From Mycolicibacterium tusciae (GTDB lineage Bacteria > Actinomycetota > Actinomycetes > Mycobacteriales > Mycobacteriaceae): a stretch of 64,000 nt of DNA. Of this stretch, positions 54,384 through 64,000 are shown in pieces. The position numbers were made by a program, and so were the translations under genes. The DNA is taken from positions 310,001 to 374,000 of the forward strand of contig NZ_MVIM01000004.1 in NCBI RefSeq assembly GCF_002086795.1, in the 5' to 3' direction. Positions within the stretch are counted from its first letter, which is position 1. Every line of letters begins with the position of its first letter. A model generated the notes under the pieces. That model had not been told where the DNA came from, did no database searches, and saw only the letters and a list, made by a program, of their open reading frames with translations.

Positions 54384-55015
54384 GCATGGACTTCGGGTTC
54401 GACCTGATCAGCGATGCGGAGTACGAGCGCCAACGCGCGCTGTACGGTCCGCTGACTGAATCGCTGCGCAGGCTCATCGACGCCGGTCTGCACACCGAGG
54501 TCGACGAGGACACCGTGCGCGACGCTCAGCACAAGATCGACGCGTTGACCGCGCTGCTCGAAAGCAAGCAGCGCGCCGTCACGTCGACGCTGCGGCACGA
54601 GGCCACCGGGCGGCCGCTGGCGTGGGCCAATCCCGCTGTGGGACTGCGGAATGCGATCGCGCCACCTATGATCATCCACCACGAGGACGATGGACAGTGT
54701 TGGAGCGAATTCACCCTCAGCGGCGCCTACGAGGGGCCACCGGGATGGGTGCACGGCGGCATCTGCGCCCTGGTGCTCGACCACCTGCTCGGCGAGGCGG
54801 CCAGCGAGGGGCTGACCCAACCGAAGTTCACCGGCACGATCTCACTGCGCTATTTGCGTGGCACGCCGCTGGGGCCGCTGCGCGCGGAGGCTTTTGTAGA
54901 GCGGTCCGAGGGTGTGAAGACTTTCGCCCGAGGCTATTTGAAGGATGCCGACGGCCCGACGGTCGAGGCGGAAGGCGTGTTCATTCGCCCGGCGTGGGCG
55001 CGTGACGCCGGATGA
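54380..55015 (+). CDS. PaaI-type thioesterase
   Basis: 211 residues. [24 protein letters not shown] is the hotdog active region (HGG and Asp). The N-terminal ~80 residues form helices rather than a known domain. GTG 54380 overlaps the glnE stop; ATG 54386 is equally good. The link to GlnE looks positional only. Its stop overlaps the LLM gene start (ATGA). Confidence 0.82.
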   Translation: MSMDFGFDLISDAEYERQRALYGPLTESLRRLIDAGLHTEVDEDTVRDAQHKIDALTALLESKQRAVTSTLRHEATGRPLAWANPAVGLRNAIAPPMIIHHEDDGQCWSEFTLSGAYEGPPGWVHGGICALVLDHLLGEAASEGLTQPKFTGTISLRYLRGTPLGPLRAEAFVERSEGVKTFARGYLKDADGPTVEAEGVFIRPAWARDAG

Positions 55016-55869
55016 AGATCTATGTGAGCGCTGCCTTCCTCGATACCAGCGAAGTCGTCGAGATCGCCAAGGCCGCCGATGATCTCGGCTACGACGGCCT
55101 GGGCATCCCGGACCACGTCATCAACCTCGAGACGCTGAAGACGCCGTATCCGTATACCAAGGACGGCAAGCGGCGGTGGGAAGCCTTCACCGACTGGCCG
55201 GACCCCTGGGTGCTGATCGGCGCCCTCGCCATGGTGACGACGCGGCTGCGGTTCGTCACGACGGTCTATTTGCCCGCGATGCGTGACCCGTACTCGGCGG
55301 CGAAATCGATTGGCACGTCGGCGTTGTTGGCCGGCGGGCGGTTGGAACTCGGTATCGGGGTCGGCTGGTGCGAGGAAGAGTTCACCTTGATGGGGCAGCA
55401 ATTCGCCCGTCGCGGAAAGCGCACGGACGAGATGCTTGCGCTGATGAAGGAGCTCTGGAAGCCGGGCTGGACCGAGTTCGACGGCGAGTTCTACCAGACA
55501 CCGCGGCTGGAGATGGAGCCGACGCCACCGCCCATTCCGATCTACGTCGGTGGGCTTTCCGACATCGCCTTGCGTCGCGCCGCGAAACACGACGGCTGGA
55601 TTGGCGACCTGATCAGCACCGACCAGGCGCTGATACGAGTGGAAAAGTTGCGCGAAATGCGGGCGGCGCAGGGCTTGTCGATGGACGACTTCGTCGTTAT
55701 CACGCCGCTGACCGACGCGTTCACCCCCGAGCACTACGCCCGCGCGACCGCGGGCGGCATCGATGGCATCATCACCATGCCGTGGATGTTCTACTCGGGA
55801 CCGCTGGCCACCCTCGACGAGAAGATCGACGGCATGCGCAAGTTCCGCAAGGACATGGCGCTGGACTGA
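55012..55869 (+). CDS. LLM-class F420-dependent oxidoreductase
   Basis: 285 residues of a TIM-barrel luciferase-like fold. IAKAADDLGYDGLGIPDHV is the typical early block. GGRLELGIGVGWCEEEFTLMG and the middle PPPIPIYVGGLSDIALRRAAKHDGWIG mark the F420-using TIGR03619-like group. Substrate unknown. Confidence 0.86.
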   Translation: MKIYVSAAFLDTSEVVEIAKAADDLGYDGLGIPDHVINLETLKTPYPYTKDGKRRWEAFTDWPDPWVLIGALAMVTTRLRFVTTVYLPAMRDPYSAAKSIGTSALLAGGRLELGIGVGWCEEEFTLMGQQFARRGKRTDEMLALMKELWKPGWTEFDGEFYQTPRLEMEPTPPPIPIYVGGLSDIALRRAAKHDGWIGDLISTDQALIRVEKLREMRAAQGLSMDDFVVITPLTDAFTPEHYARATAGGIDGIITMPWMFYSGPLATLDEKIDGMRKFRKDMALD

Positions 55870-55870
55870 G

Positions 55871-56416
55871 CTACCGGCGGCGGAAGCGGCTGAGCAGTCC
55901 GCCGCGGCGGACGGGCTGACCTGTCGCGTGGCCTGCCGGTGCCGCGGTGCCGGTGACCACACGGCCGGGTGCGACGCCGCCGGCGCGGGTGCGCCGTCGG
56001 CTATCGACAGCCCAGACACCGGCACCCGTCGTGGCGAGCAGTAGGAAGCCGAAGCAGTACGCGACGGCGAGTTCGCCGCCGTTGGCGATCGGCCAGAACG
56101 GCTGGGTTGCATCGCCCTTGAGGATGGGCCAGTGCGCGTAAAAGTACGCGAACGCCATCTCGCCGGAGGCGATGAACGCCGCGATCCGGGTGAACAGCCC
56201 AAGCGTGATCAGGATGCCCAAGACCAGTTCGAGGAGCCCGGCCCACCAGTACGGGAAGGAGCCCGTTTCGATCGGCGCAGGCGACGCGATCGGCCAGTCG
56301 AACAGCTTCTGCGTGCCGTGCATCGTGAACATCAGGCCTAAGACGATGCGGAAGAGGCTCAAGACGGGCGAGTGGTAGCCGGCGAGACGGGCGTCCAAAT
56401 TGGTCGTCATGCCCAT
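55871..56416 (-). CDS. DoxX family membrane protein
   Basis: 181 residues with four hydrophobic segments and the early block LFRIVLGLMFTMHGTQKLFDWP, then WAGLLELVLGILITLGLFTR. This is the DoxX fold. It has a basic, Arg/Ala-rich tail of about 50 residues after the last TM. Function is unclear; some mycobacterial DoxX proteins take part in redox homeostasis. Confidence 0.87.
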   Translation of the reverse strand: MGMTTNLDARLAGYHSPVLSLFRIVLGLMFTMHGTQKLFDWPIASPAPIETGSFPYWWAGLLELVLGILITLGLFTRIAAFIASGEMAFAYFYAHWPILKGDATQPFWPIANGGELAVAYCFGFLLLATTGAGVWAVDSRRRTRAGGVAPGRVVTGTAAPAGHATGQPVRRGGLLSRFRRR

Positions 56417-56462
56417 CGACCCTACGCGTAGACGGGCAGAATTTTCACAGTCGGATCACGAA

Positions 56463-56492
56463 GGGCCGGATGGCGCGAACGCCACCCGGCCC
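56463..56492 (-). terminator. Hairpin after glnA1
   Basis: GGGCCGG-A-TGGCG pairs with CGCCA-C-CCGGCCC around a CGAA loop, 12 pairs and one mismatch, 21 bp past the glnA1 stop. The T-run is weak, as is common for actinobacterial terminators. Confidence 0.6.
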
Positions 56493-56512
56493 CTCGGTCA
56501 GAGCTCCACTAC

Positions 56513-57949
<1,437 letters not shown>

Positions 57950-58001
57950 TGAGAACTCTCCTTATATCTGGTAACCCGCGCGTAGACGCTATGGACACGA
58001 T

Positions 58002-58039
58002 GTTGCACCGTCATCAACCTCATGTTGCGCCGAAGTTAC
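58002..58039 (-). promoter_or_regulatory. GlnR box upstream of glnA1
   Basis: Read on the minus strand: GTAAC-n6-GCAAC-n6-TTGAT-n6-GCAAC. The two GCAAC units are exactly 22 bp apart, the spacing of GlnR a/b sites (gTnAC-n6-GaAAC pairs). It lies between glnA1 and the RDD gene, 53 bp from the glnA1 start. Control by GlnR under nitrogen limitation is inferred from known family sites. Confidence 0.72.
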
Positions 58040-58067
58040 GCAATGCCGCAGCGCATATCCTGACAGT

Positions 58068-58550
58068 ATGTCCCGTCCCCTGGGGTCCTGGCTGTCGGGT
58101 TCGGACCCGAGCGGCGAATCAGGAGCCAACGAATACCCCGGCCAGCGTCTCGGCCTGCCCCCGTCCGGTGCCGGATCGATCGCCGGGTTCGGCAGGCGCA
58201 TCGCCGCGTTGCTGATCGATTGGTTCATCGCGTACGGGCTGGTCGGGCTGCTCGTCGCCGTCGGTCTGATGAACCAGCAGACCTTCCTCTACACCCCGCT
58301 GGGATCGACCTCCATCGCCGTGGTCTGGGTCGTGCTCGGCATCATCTCCGTGCGCCTGTTCGGCTTCACTCCGGGACAGCTGGCACTCGGCGTGCGGGTG
58401 GCCTCCATCGACAATCGGATTCACGTCGGTCTCGGCCGGGCGACCGTACGCGGGATACTGGTGTTCTTCGTCATCCCGGCGCTGTTCACCGACAGCGATC
58501 TGCGCGGCTACCAGGACCGCTTCACGGGCACGGCGGTCGTCAAACGCTGA
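58068..58550 (+). CDS. RDD family membrane protein
   Basis: 160 residues. SIAGFGRRIAALLIDWFIAYGLVGLLVAVG gives the RDD start with Arg and Asp in the first TM. Further TMs run SIAVVWVVLGIISVRLFG and VRGILVFFVIPALF. RDD proteins are small transporters or channels of unclear substrate. Divergent from glnA1. Confidence 0.86.
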   Translation: MSRPLGSWLSGSDPSGESGANEYPGQRLGLPPSGAGSIAGFGRRIAALLIDWFIAYGLVGLLVAVGLMNQQTFLYTPLGSTSIAVVWVVLGIISVRLFGFTPGQLALGVRVASIDNRIHVGLGRATVRGILVFFVIPALFTDSDLRGYQDRFTGTAVVKR

Positions 58551-58554
58551 TGCC

Positions 58555-60402
58555 TCAGACCTGGTGGCGGACCTGGCCGTTCATCACGGTCATCGTGACC
58601 CGGGCCCGGTGAATGTCGTGCGGATCGACCTCGAGGATGTTCGTGTCGAGAACGATCATGTCGGCGAGCTTGCCGACCTCGAGCGAGCCCACCTTGTCGT
58701 CCAACCGGATCTGGTAGGCGGCACCCAGCGTGTTGGCGTGCACCGCCTCCTCGACTGACAGCCTCTGGTCGGCAGGTGGCAGCACCTCGGCGTCGGGTTC
58801 ACCGATCAATTGGCGTGTCACACCGAGCTGTATTGAATCCAGCGGTTTGTAGGTCGAGAAGTACCCCGCCGCCGGCCAGTCGGTGCCGAACGAGATGCGG
58901 CCGCCGGACTCCAACACGTCCCGCGGGCGGTACATCAGATCCTGGCGGGGCTTGCCGTACCGGGCCGCCATGTTCACCACCGTGTCGGGGTCAGCGGACA
59001 TCCAGTTCGCGGAGAACTGGGCGACGACCCCGAGCTTGCCGAACCGCTGGTTGTCGGGGTCCTGGACATAGACCAGGTGCGCGACAGTGTGTCGGCGGTC
59101 CCGGGGCGGGTTCGCCGCGATGACCCGCTCGATGGAGTCCAGCGCGACCCTCGCGGTCCGTTCACCACACGCATGGACGTGCACGTCGAATCCGGCGGCG
59201 TCGACTCCGCCGATTAGTTGGTGCCACTGGTCATCGGTGAACGGCGACGCGCCGGCGGAGTCGGGTTTGTCCGCGTACGGCTCGATCAGCCACGCCGTGT
59301 ATCCGCCCTGGGTCCCGTCACCGATGATCTTGACGGCGTCGACCTGGACCAGCTCGGTCGAGATCCGGTCGCGGATGTCGGTCAGCTTGGCGGCCGCGTC
59401 GACGACCGGCGGCGATTTGACGCTGTAGGACGCGACGACGCGGAACGGTAACGCGCCCCTGGACTCGGTGTCGGCATAGAGCTCGATCAACGCGCCCTGG
59501 TCGTCACCGATGGGTGGCACACCCGCGTCGAACACCGACGTGATGCCCGCCGCCGAGGCCTTCGGCAGCCACGCCTCCATCAGCTTTCCCATGGTCTCGG
59601 GGGAGATCGGCTCGATCGCGTTGACCAGACCGAGCACGGCATTGACTTCAAGGACGTAGCCGGTCGGTTCGCCGTTCTCGTCGCGGACGTAGTAGCTGAA
59701 TCCGGGAATGGGGTCCTCGGATTCGCGGGTGATGCCCGCCGTCTCCAGAGCCTTGCTGTTGGCCCACAGGCTGTGCCCGTCGATGGCGAAGAAGAAGCCG
59801 GGTCGGTCCGGCAGAACCTTGTCGAGGTCGGCGCGGGTCGGCCCGTCGGGGCCGAACATGTCGACGCGCCAACCGAATCCACGCACCGGGCCCTCTGGGT
59901 TGGTCTTGGCGTACTGGGCGATCGCGGCCAATGCGTCGGCGCCCGTCGGCACCTGCAGGTCTACGCCGGTGGTCAGGAACGCGCCGAGGAATGGGTGGAT
60001 GTGGCCCTCGACGAAACCAGGCATCAGCAGTCGGCCCGCCAGATCGATGACCTTCGTGTCGGGTCCGGTGAGCGCCATCGCGCCCGCCTCGTCTCCGACG
60101 TAGCTGATCGCGTTGCCGGTGACGGCGACGGCTTCGGCCCACGGCGCCGCCGTCGACACGGTGTAGATCGGGCCGTTGCGGAACACGAAGTCGGCACGAT
60201 TCGGTGCGCCGCCGACGGACGTCCGCGGTGCCTCGGGGCCGGGCTGGACCGTACACGCGCTGGCCGCCGTCACCGCGACAGTGACGCCGGCGGCGGTCAG
60301 CAGTGTGCGGCGCGTGAGAGGCGGGCGATCACTCCGGCTTGATGTCGCCGGCTCGCGACCGAATGCGGCGAAGTGCGGTGCCCAATCGCACGCAGTGCAC
60401 AC
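58555..60402 (-). CDS. YtcJ-type metal-dependent amidohydrolase with Tat-like signal
   Basis: 615 residues. The TIM-barrel amidohydrolase marks are VEGHIHPFLG (HxH), HVHACGE, HTVAHL, and SFGTDWPAAG (Asp), plus a final NTLGAAYQIRLDDKVGSLEVGKLADMIVLD. Before the barrel lies LTRRTLLTAAGVTVAVTAASAC, a twin-arginine signal ending in a lipobox-like Cys. Ahead of that are ~28 further residues starting MCTACDW. Either the true start is nearer the RR, or the CxxC prefix is real. The substrate is unknown; an exported hydrolase is inferred. Confidence 0.85.
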   Translation of the reverse strand: MCTACDWAPHFAAFGREPATSSRSDRPPLTRRTLLTAAGVTVAVTAASACTVQPGPEAPRTSVGGAPNRADFVFRNGPIYTVSTAAPWAEAVAVTGNAISYVGDEAGAMALTGPDTKVIDLAGRLLMPGFVEGHIHPFLGAFLTTGVDLQVPTGADALAAIAQYAKTNPEGPVRGFGWRVDMFGPDGPTRADLDKVLPDRPGFFFAIDGHSLWANSKALETAGITRESEDPIPGFSYYVRDENGEPTGYVLEVNAVLGLVNAIEPISPETMGKLMEAWLPKASAAGITSVFDAGVPPIGDDQGALIELYADTESRGALPFRVVASYSVKSPPVVDAAAKLTDIRDRISTELVQVDAVKIIGDGTQGGYTAWLIEPYADKPDSAGASPFTDDQWHQLIGGVDAAGFDVHVHACGERTARVALDSIERVIAANPPRDRRHTVAHLVYVQDPDNQRFGKLGVVAQFSANWMSADPDTVVNMAARYGKPRQDLMYRPRDVLESGGRISFGTDWPAAGYFSTYKPLDSIQLGVTRQLIGEPDAEVLPPADQRLSVEEAVHANTLGAAYQIRLDDKVGSLEVGKLADMIVLDTNILEVDPHDIHRARVTMTVMNGQVRHQV

Positions 60403-60418
60403 CTGGTTCCCCCCGGTA

Positions 60419-61171
60419 TCACTTCCTTCGGACAGTGCGTTGCACGCCGCGCATCTTGGCCTGTGCCGGCAGCGGGCCCTTCGGCATCGCGGCTGGTCCG
60501 ATCTTGCTGCCGAGCGCCGCCAGCCGCGACTCCAGTGAGTCCATCTGCTTGACGGTGATGTTCGCGGGCAGCTTGTTGAGGTGGCGTTCGAGCTTGGCGA
60601 GCGGAACCTCGTCCTCGCCGTTGCCGATCACGATGTCGTAGATAGGGACGTCGCCCACCAGTCGCGCGGTGCGTTTCTTCTCTTGAGCCAGCAGCGGCTT
60701 GACCCGCGACGCCGAACCTTCACCCACGAAGATCACGCCGGGACGCCCGATCACCCGGTGCACCGCGTCGAAATGACCGGTGGCCGCGACGCCTGGAGTA
60801 ACCCGCCACTTGCCGCGCAAATTGTCCAGCGCCCACGCCGCCGCACCAGTCTGCCCTTCGGCCTTGCGGTACACCGACTTCTGCGCCCGGCGGCCGAAGA
60901 TGATGAACGCGACGAGTGCTCCAAGCACCACGCCCAGCGGGATCATCAGGTACGTGGTGAACCCGCCGGCGAAGATCCCGAGGGCCACCGAGGCCGCCAC
61001 GATCAGCACGAACGCGCCGATCATGTAGGGCAGGAGCCGCTTGTCCTCTTTGCGCTGAATCTGGAAGGCCTGCCACAGCTGGCTGCGGCGCTGCTTCGAG
61101 GCCGCCTTGCGAGCCGCCTTGGCCTCGGCCTTGGCCGCCTTGTTCGCGGCGGTATTGCGGGGTTTTGCCAT
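60419..61171 (-). CDS. DUF4191 family membrane protein
   Basis: 250 residues from ATG 61171. A Lys/Ala-rich start (NKAAKAEAKAARKAASKQRR) is followed by two TMs (LLPYMIGAFVLIVAASVALGIFAGG and LMIPLGVVLGALVAFIIFG), then a soluble domain ending LESRLAALGSKIGPAAMPKGPLPAQ. This is DUF4191 as beside lipA in mycobacteria (Rv2219). Function unknown. Four bases separate it from lipA. Confidence 0.88.
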   Translation of the reverse strand: MAKPRNTAANKAAKAEAKAARKAASKQRRSQLWQAFQIQRKEDKRLLPYMIGAFVLIVAASVALGIFAGGFTTYLMIPLGVVLGALVAFIIFGRRAQKSVYRKAEGQTGAAAWALDNLRGKWRVTPGVAATGHFDAVHRVIGRPGVIFVGEGSASRVKPLLAQEKKRTARLVGDVPIYDIVIGNGEDEVPLAKLERHLNKLPANITVKQMDSLESRLAALGSKIGPAAMPKGPLPAQAKMRGVQRTVRRK

Positions 61172-61175
61172 TTGT

Positions 61176-62177
61176 TCAGGATACGGAGTGCGATGCCGCC
61201 GACGTCGCGGCTCCGGTGGAGTCCGCGGGCCGAGCCGCGACGGCCTGCGCATACAGGCGTCCCGCGCGGTACGACGACCGCACCAGCGGGCCGGCGAGCA
61301 CACCGGCGAAGCCGAGCTCGGTGGCGAAGCGTTCGTGTTCGACGAACTCCTCGGGCTTGACCCAGCGCTCGACGGGGTGATGCCGCACCGACGGTCGCAG
61401 GTACTGCGTGATGGTGACGAGGTCGCAACCCGCCTCGTGCAGATCGGTCAATGCCGCGCGCACCTCGTCCGGCGTCTCGCCCATGCCGAGTATCAGGTTG
61501 GACTTGGTGACCAGACCCGCGGCGCGCGCCGCGGTCAGCACCGAAAGGCTGCGTTCGTAGCGGAAGCCCGGACGGATCCGTTTGAAGATACGGGGTACCG
61601 TTTCGACGTTGTGCGCCAACACTTCTGGCCGCGCCTCGAACACCTGGGCCAGCAGTTGCGGATCGGCGTTGAAGTCGGGGATCAGCAACTCTACGCCGGT
61701 GGTCGGGTTCAGCTGTTTGATGGCGCGGACGGTCTCGGCGTACAGCCAGGCACCGCCGTCGGGAAGGTCGTCGCGGGCCACCCCGGTGACCGTCGAATAA
61801 CGCAGTCCCATCGCCTGCACACTTTCGGCGACGCGGCGCGGCTCGTCACGGTCGAGTTCGGCGGGTTTGCCGGTGTCGATCTGGCAGAAGTCGCAGCGCC
61901 GGGTGCACTGCTCGCCGCCGATGAGGAACGTGGCCTCCCGGTCCTCCCAGCATTCGAAGATGTTGGGGCAGCCCGCCTCCTCGCAGACCGTGTGTAAGCC
62001 CTCGCGACGGACCAGCGCCTTGAGGTCCTTGTACTCCGGGCCCATCTTGGCCCGGGTCTTGATCCACGGCGGCTTACGCTCGATGGGCGTCTCGGCATTG
62101 CGCACCTCGAGACGCAGCAGCTTTCGGCCCTCCGGAGCCGCATGACCGGCGGCGTTGGACCCAGGAGCGATTGTCAC
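61176..62177 (-). CDS. lipA: Lipoyl synthase LipA
   Basis: 333 residues from GTG 62177. The radical-SAM cluster is CTRRCDFC (CxxxCxxC). The second, sulfur-donating cluster is in [12 protein letters not shown]. It inserts two sulfurs into octanoyl groups on E2 and GcvH proteins. It overlaps the lipB stop (GTGA), so both are made together. The long frame to 62513 is a shadow of lipB. Confidence 0.96.
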   Translation of the reverse strand: MTIAPGSNAAGHAAPEGRKLLRLEVRNAETPIERKPPWIKTRAKMGPEYKDLKALVRREGLHTVCEEAGCPNIFECWEDREATFLIGGEQCTRRCDFCQIDTGKPAELDRDEPRRVAESVQAMGLRYSTVTGVARDDLPDGGAWLYAETVRAIKQLNPTTGVELLIPDFNADPQLLAQVFEARPEVLAHNVETVPRIFKRIRPGFRYERSLSVLTAARAAGLVTKSNLILGMGETPDEVRAALTDLHEAGCDLVTITQYLRPSVRHHPVERWVKPEEFVEHERFATELGFAGVLAGPLVRSSYRAGRLYAQAVAARPADSTGAATSAASHSVS

Positions 62178-62866
62178 TGCGTCAATGCTACCGACAGGCG
62201 GCCGTCGAGGGCGGCACCGACGGCCGCGGCCACCGGGTCGATGACATCGGCGACCCGGATCTGCCGGCCCAACTCGGCGGTCAACGAGGTGACCCCGGCA
62301 TCGGAGATGCCACACGGCACGATCGCCGAGAACGCGGACAGGTCGCAATCGCAGTTCAGCGCGAACCCGTGCAGTGTCGTCGATCGCGACACCCGGATAC
62401 CGACGGCGGCCACCTTGCGGGCCGGAGCGGCAGCCGATCTCGAGGACGACCCACGCACCCACACCCCGGAGCGGCCCTCGATCCTGCACGTCTCCAAGCC
62501 GAGGTCGGCGCACACCGTGATGAGCGACTCCTCAAGGCGCCGAACAAAATTCACCACGTCCAACGGCTCGGCCAGACCGATCACCGGATAGCCCACCAAC
62601 TGTCCGGGACCGTGCCAGGTGATCTTGCCGCCGCGGTCGGTATCGATGACCGGAACGTCGGGCGTGCCGGGCCTCTCACTGGGCAGGGTGCGCTTGCCCG
62701 CCGTGTAGACCGACGGGTGTTCGAGCAGGAGCAGTGTGTCGGGGCCGCCTGCGACGCGCGCGTCGGCCAGCTCGCGCTGCAGCTGCCAGGCCTGCCGATA
62801 GTCGACGGTGCCAAGTCGTTGCACGTCGATGGGTGTCGTCACCGACCGAATGGACACTGGCGCCAT
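62174..62866 (-). CDS. lipB: Octanoyltransferase LipB
   Basis: 230 residues. [20 protein letters not shown] and the catalytic Lys/Cys pair ([20 protein letters not shown]) are present. It moves octanoate from acyl carrier protein to lipoyl domains, the step before LipA. Its targets include the E2 subunit whose gene ends this window. Confidence 0.95.
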   Translation of the reverse strand: MAPVSIRSVTTPIDVQRLGTVDYRQAWQLQRELADARVAGGPDTLLLLEHPSVYTAGKRTLPSERPGTPDVPVIDTDRGGKITWHGPGQLVGYPVIGLAEPLDVVNFVRRLEESLITVCADLGLETCRIEGRSGVWVRGSSSRSAAAPARKVAAVGIRVSRSTTLHGFALNCDCDLSAFSAIVPCGISDAGVTSLTAELGRQIRVADVIDPVAAAVGAALDGRLSVALTQ

Positions 62867-62883
62867 GTCTTTGACGGTACGCG

Positions 62884-63792
62884 CTAGCCGGCCTTCGGCG
62901 CGGTGGCGAACGCCAGCGCCTCGCCGATCGTGTTGTGGTGGAACTCGAATCCGGCGCGCTCCAGGGCGGCCGGAATGGCGCGCTGGCCTCCGAGCAGGCC
63001 TTCGTCGGCGAATTCACCGAACGCGGCCCGCAACGCGAATCCGGGCACCATCAGCGGTGTGGGGCGATTCACCGCGCGTCCAAGGGCGGTGGTGAACTCG
63101 GCGTTGGTAACCGGCGCGGGTCCGGTCAAATTCACCGGACCCGACAACTCGTCCTTGGTGATCGCGAACAGTATCGCGCGCACCTCGTCCTCCAGGCTGA
63201 TCCACGGCATGTATTGGCGTCCGTCGCCGAGCCGGGCACCCAGGCCAAGCGAGAACAGCAGTTTGAGGCGCCCGAGCACCCCGCCGGCGTCCGTCAGCAC
63301 CAGTCCACTGCGCAGCAGAACCACCCTGGCGCCGTTACGCTCGGCAGCCGCCACCGCGGCTTCCCAGTCCTGGCTCAATTGGGCCAGGAAGCCGTCGCCG
63401 GGGGGCGCGGTTTCGTCGACGGTGCGGCTGCCGGTGTTGCCGTAGTAACCGACCGCGCTGGCGTTGACGAGCACCGGCACACCGGCTTCGGCGACCCCGG
63501 CGGACAACACCTCGGTCGGCCCGATACGGCTGTCGCGCAGGGCCTGCTTGAACGCCCCCGACCATCGTTTGTCGCCGACGTTGACACCGCACAGGTTCAC
63601 CACGGCGTCGACCCCGGCCAACGCGCCCGGGTCGAATTCGCCGGTGTCGGGGTTCCAAAACACCTCGTCGGGGTTGGACGGTGCGCGGCGCACGATCCGC
63701 AGCACCCGGCGATCGGTGGCCCGCAGGGCGTACACCAAAGCAGAACCGATGAGGCCGGACGATCCGGCGATCGCAATGACGGCGTCGGACAC
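62884..63792 (-). CDS. TIGR01777/DUF1731 epimerase family protein
   Basis: 302 residues. An extended-SDR Rossmann start [29 protein letters not shown] is followed by [25 protein letters not shown]. The C-terminal DUF1731 part reads [37 protein letters not shown]. It corresponds to Rv2216 beside lipB. Role unknown; a cell-division-inhibitor-type annotation is often copied without proof. Confidence 0.9.
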   Translation of the reverse strand: MSDAVIAIAGSSGLIGSALVYALRATDRRVLRIVRRAPSNPDEVFWNPDTGEFDPGALAGVDAVVNLCGVNVGDKRWSGAFKQALRDSRIGPTEVLSAGVAEAGVPVLVNASAVGYYGNTGSRTVDETAPPGDGFLAQLSQDWEAAVAAAERNGARVVLLRSGLVLTDAGGVLGRLKLLFSLGLGARLGDGRQYMPWISLEDEVRAILFAITKDELSGPVNLTGPAPVTNAEFTTALGRAVNRPTPLMVPGFALRAAFGEFADEGLLGGQRAIPAALERAGFEFHHNTIGEALAFATAPKAG

Positions 63793-63817
63793 GACGGACG
63801 GCAGTCCTTCCCGGTCT

Positions 63818-64000
63818 TTAGAGACCCAGATCGGCCTCGAACGCGCCGTCCTCGAGACGCCGCTTGATGGTGGTCACGAAACGTCCGGCGTCTGCGCCGT
63901 CGATCAGCCGGTGGTCATACGTCAACGGCAGGTAGCAGATGGACCGCACACCGATCGACTCGTTCCCCGAGTCGTCGACGATCACCCGCGGCCGCTTCAC
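63818..64000 (-). CDS. dlaT: Dihydrolipoamide acyltransferase (E2), C-terminal end (cut by window edge)
   Basis: The final ~60 residues of an E2 catalytic domain. [15 protein letters not shown] holds the catalytic His in the DHRxxDG motif. The rest continues beyond the window. By synteny it is dlaT (sucB, Rv2215), the E2 of pyruvate dehydrogenase in mycobacteria. It is a lipoylated protein, matching lipB-lipA nearby. Confidence 0.9.
   Translation of the reverse strand: MKRPRVIVDDSGNESIGVRSICYLPLTYDHRLIDGADAGRFVTTIKRRLEDGAFEADLGL

Overview
The window is high-GC actinobacterial DNA whose chromosomal genes look mycobacterial (Mycobacterium or Mycolicibacterium). Recognised products (AhpE, SURF1, PtpA, CobC/CobD, NIF3, the RNase HI-phosphatase fusion, CYTH/CHAD, PanB, a Hip1-like lipoprotein, GlnA2, GlnE, GlnA1, RDD, DUF4191, LipA, LipB, DUF1731 epimerase, E2 acyltransferase) lie in the order I recall, inverted, from M. 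tuberculosis Rv2239c down to Rv2215. The species cannot be read from the sequence.

Layout. 1-740: end of a DUF3052 gene and ahpE. 785-856: tRNA-Val(TAC). From the anticodon loop of this tRNA to 27133 lies an integrated element of about 26.3 kb. It is bounded by a perfect 44-bp repeat of the tRNA 3' part (815-858 and 27090-27133) and carries a frameshifted tyrosine integrase near its right end. Its left part (0.95-15.7 kb) holds catabolic genes: an operon of SDR, diiron protein, Baeyer-Villiger monooxygenase and esterase ending in an acyl-CoA dehydrogenase remnant; an operon of thiolase-like protein, alcohol dehydrogenase and carboxymuconolactone-decarboxylase-like protein; and three TetR regulators. 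Its right part (15.9-27.1 kb) holds an MFS pump, an MmpL transporter, a hypothetical protein, a thioesterase, a P450, three TetR regulators and the integrase. Four promoters there share one 15-bp palindrome, which suggests a local regulon controlling both pumps, the hypothetical protein and a thioesterase-TetR operon. A 29-bp repeat found at the right end and again at 15.9 kb suggests the element is composite.

27.1-36.3 kb is backbone: nitroreductase, DUF2855, VOC protein, cobD, SURF1/ptpA/HAD, then a coupled row cobC, NIF3, zinc-ribbon protein and RNase HI-phosphatase. 36.3-43.2 kb is more variable: SRPBCC protein; XRE-cupin regulator with a thioredoxin-reductase-like flavoprotein and a methyltransferase; an AraC-VOC-methyltransferase-Ogt-2OG-oxygenase operon; the RNase P RNA; and GntR coupled to a mini sigma-region-4 protein.

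43.2-64 kb returns to backbone and centres on nitrogen assimilation: glnA2 and glnE on +, glnA1 on -, with a GlnR-type box in front of glnA1. Around these lie pantothenate (panB), wax ester/triacylglycerol (WS/DGAT) and lipoate (lipB-lipA) genes. The window ends inside the E2 acyltransferase gene. Within transcription units, stop and start codons often overlap by 1-4 bases.
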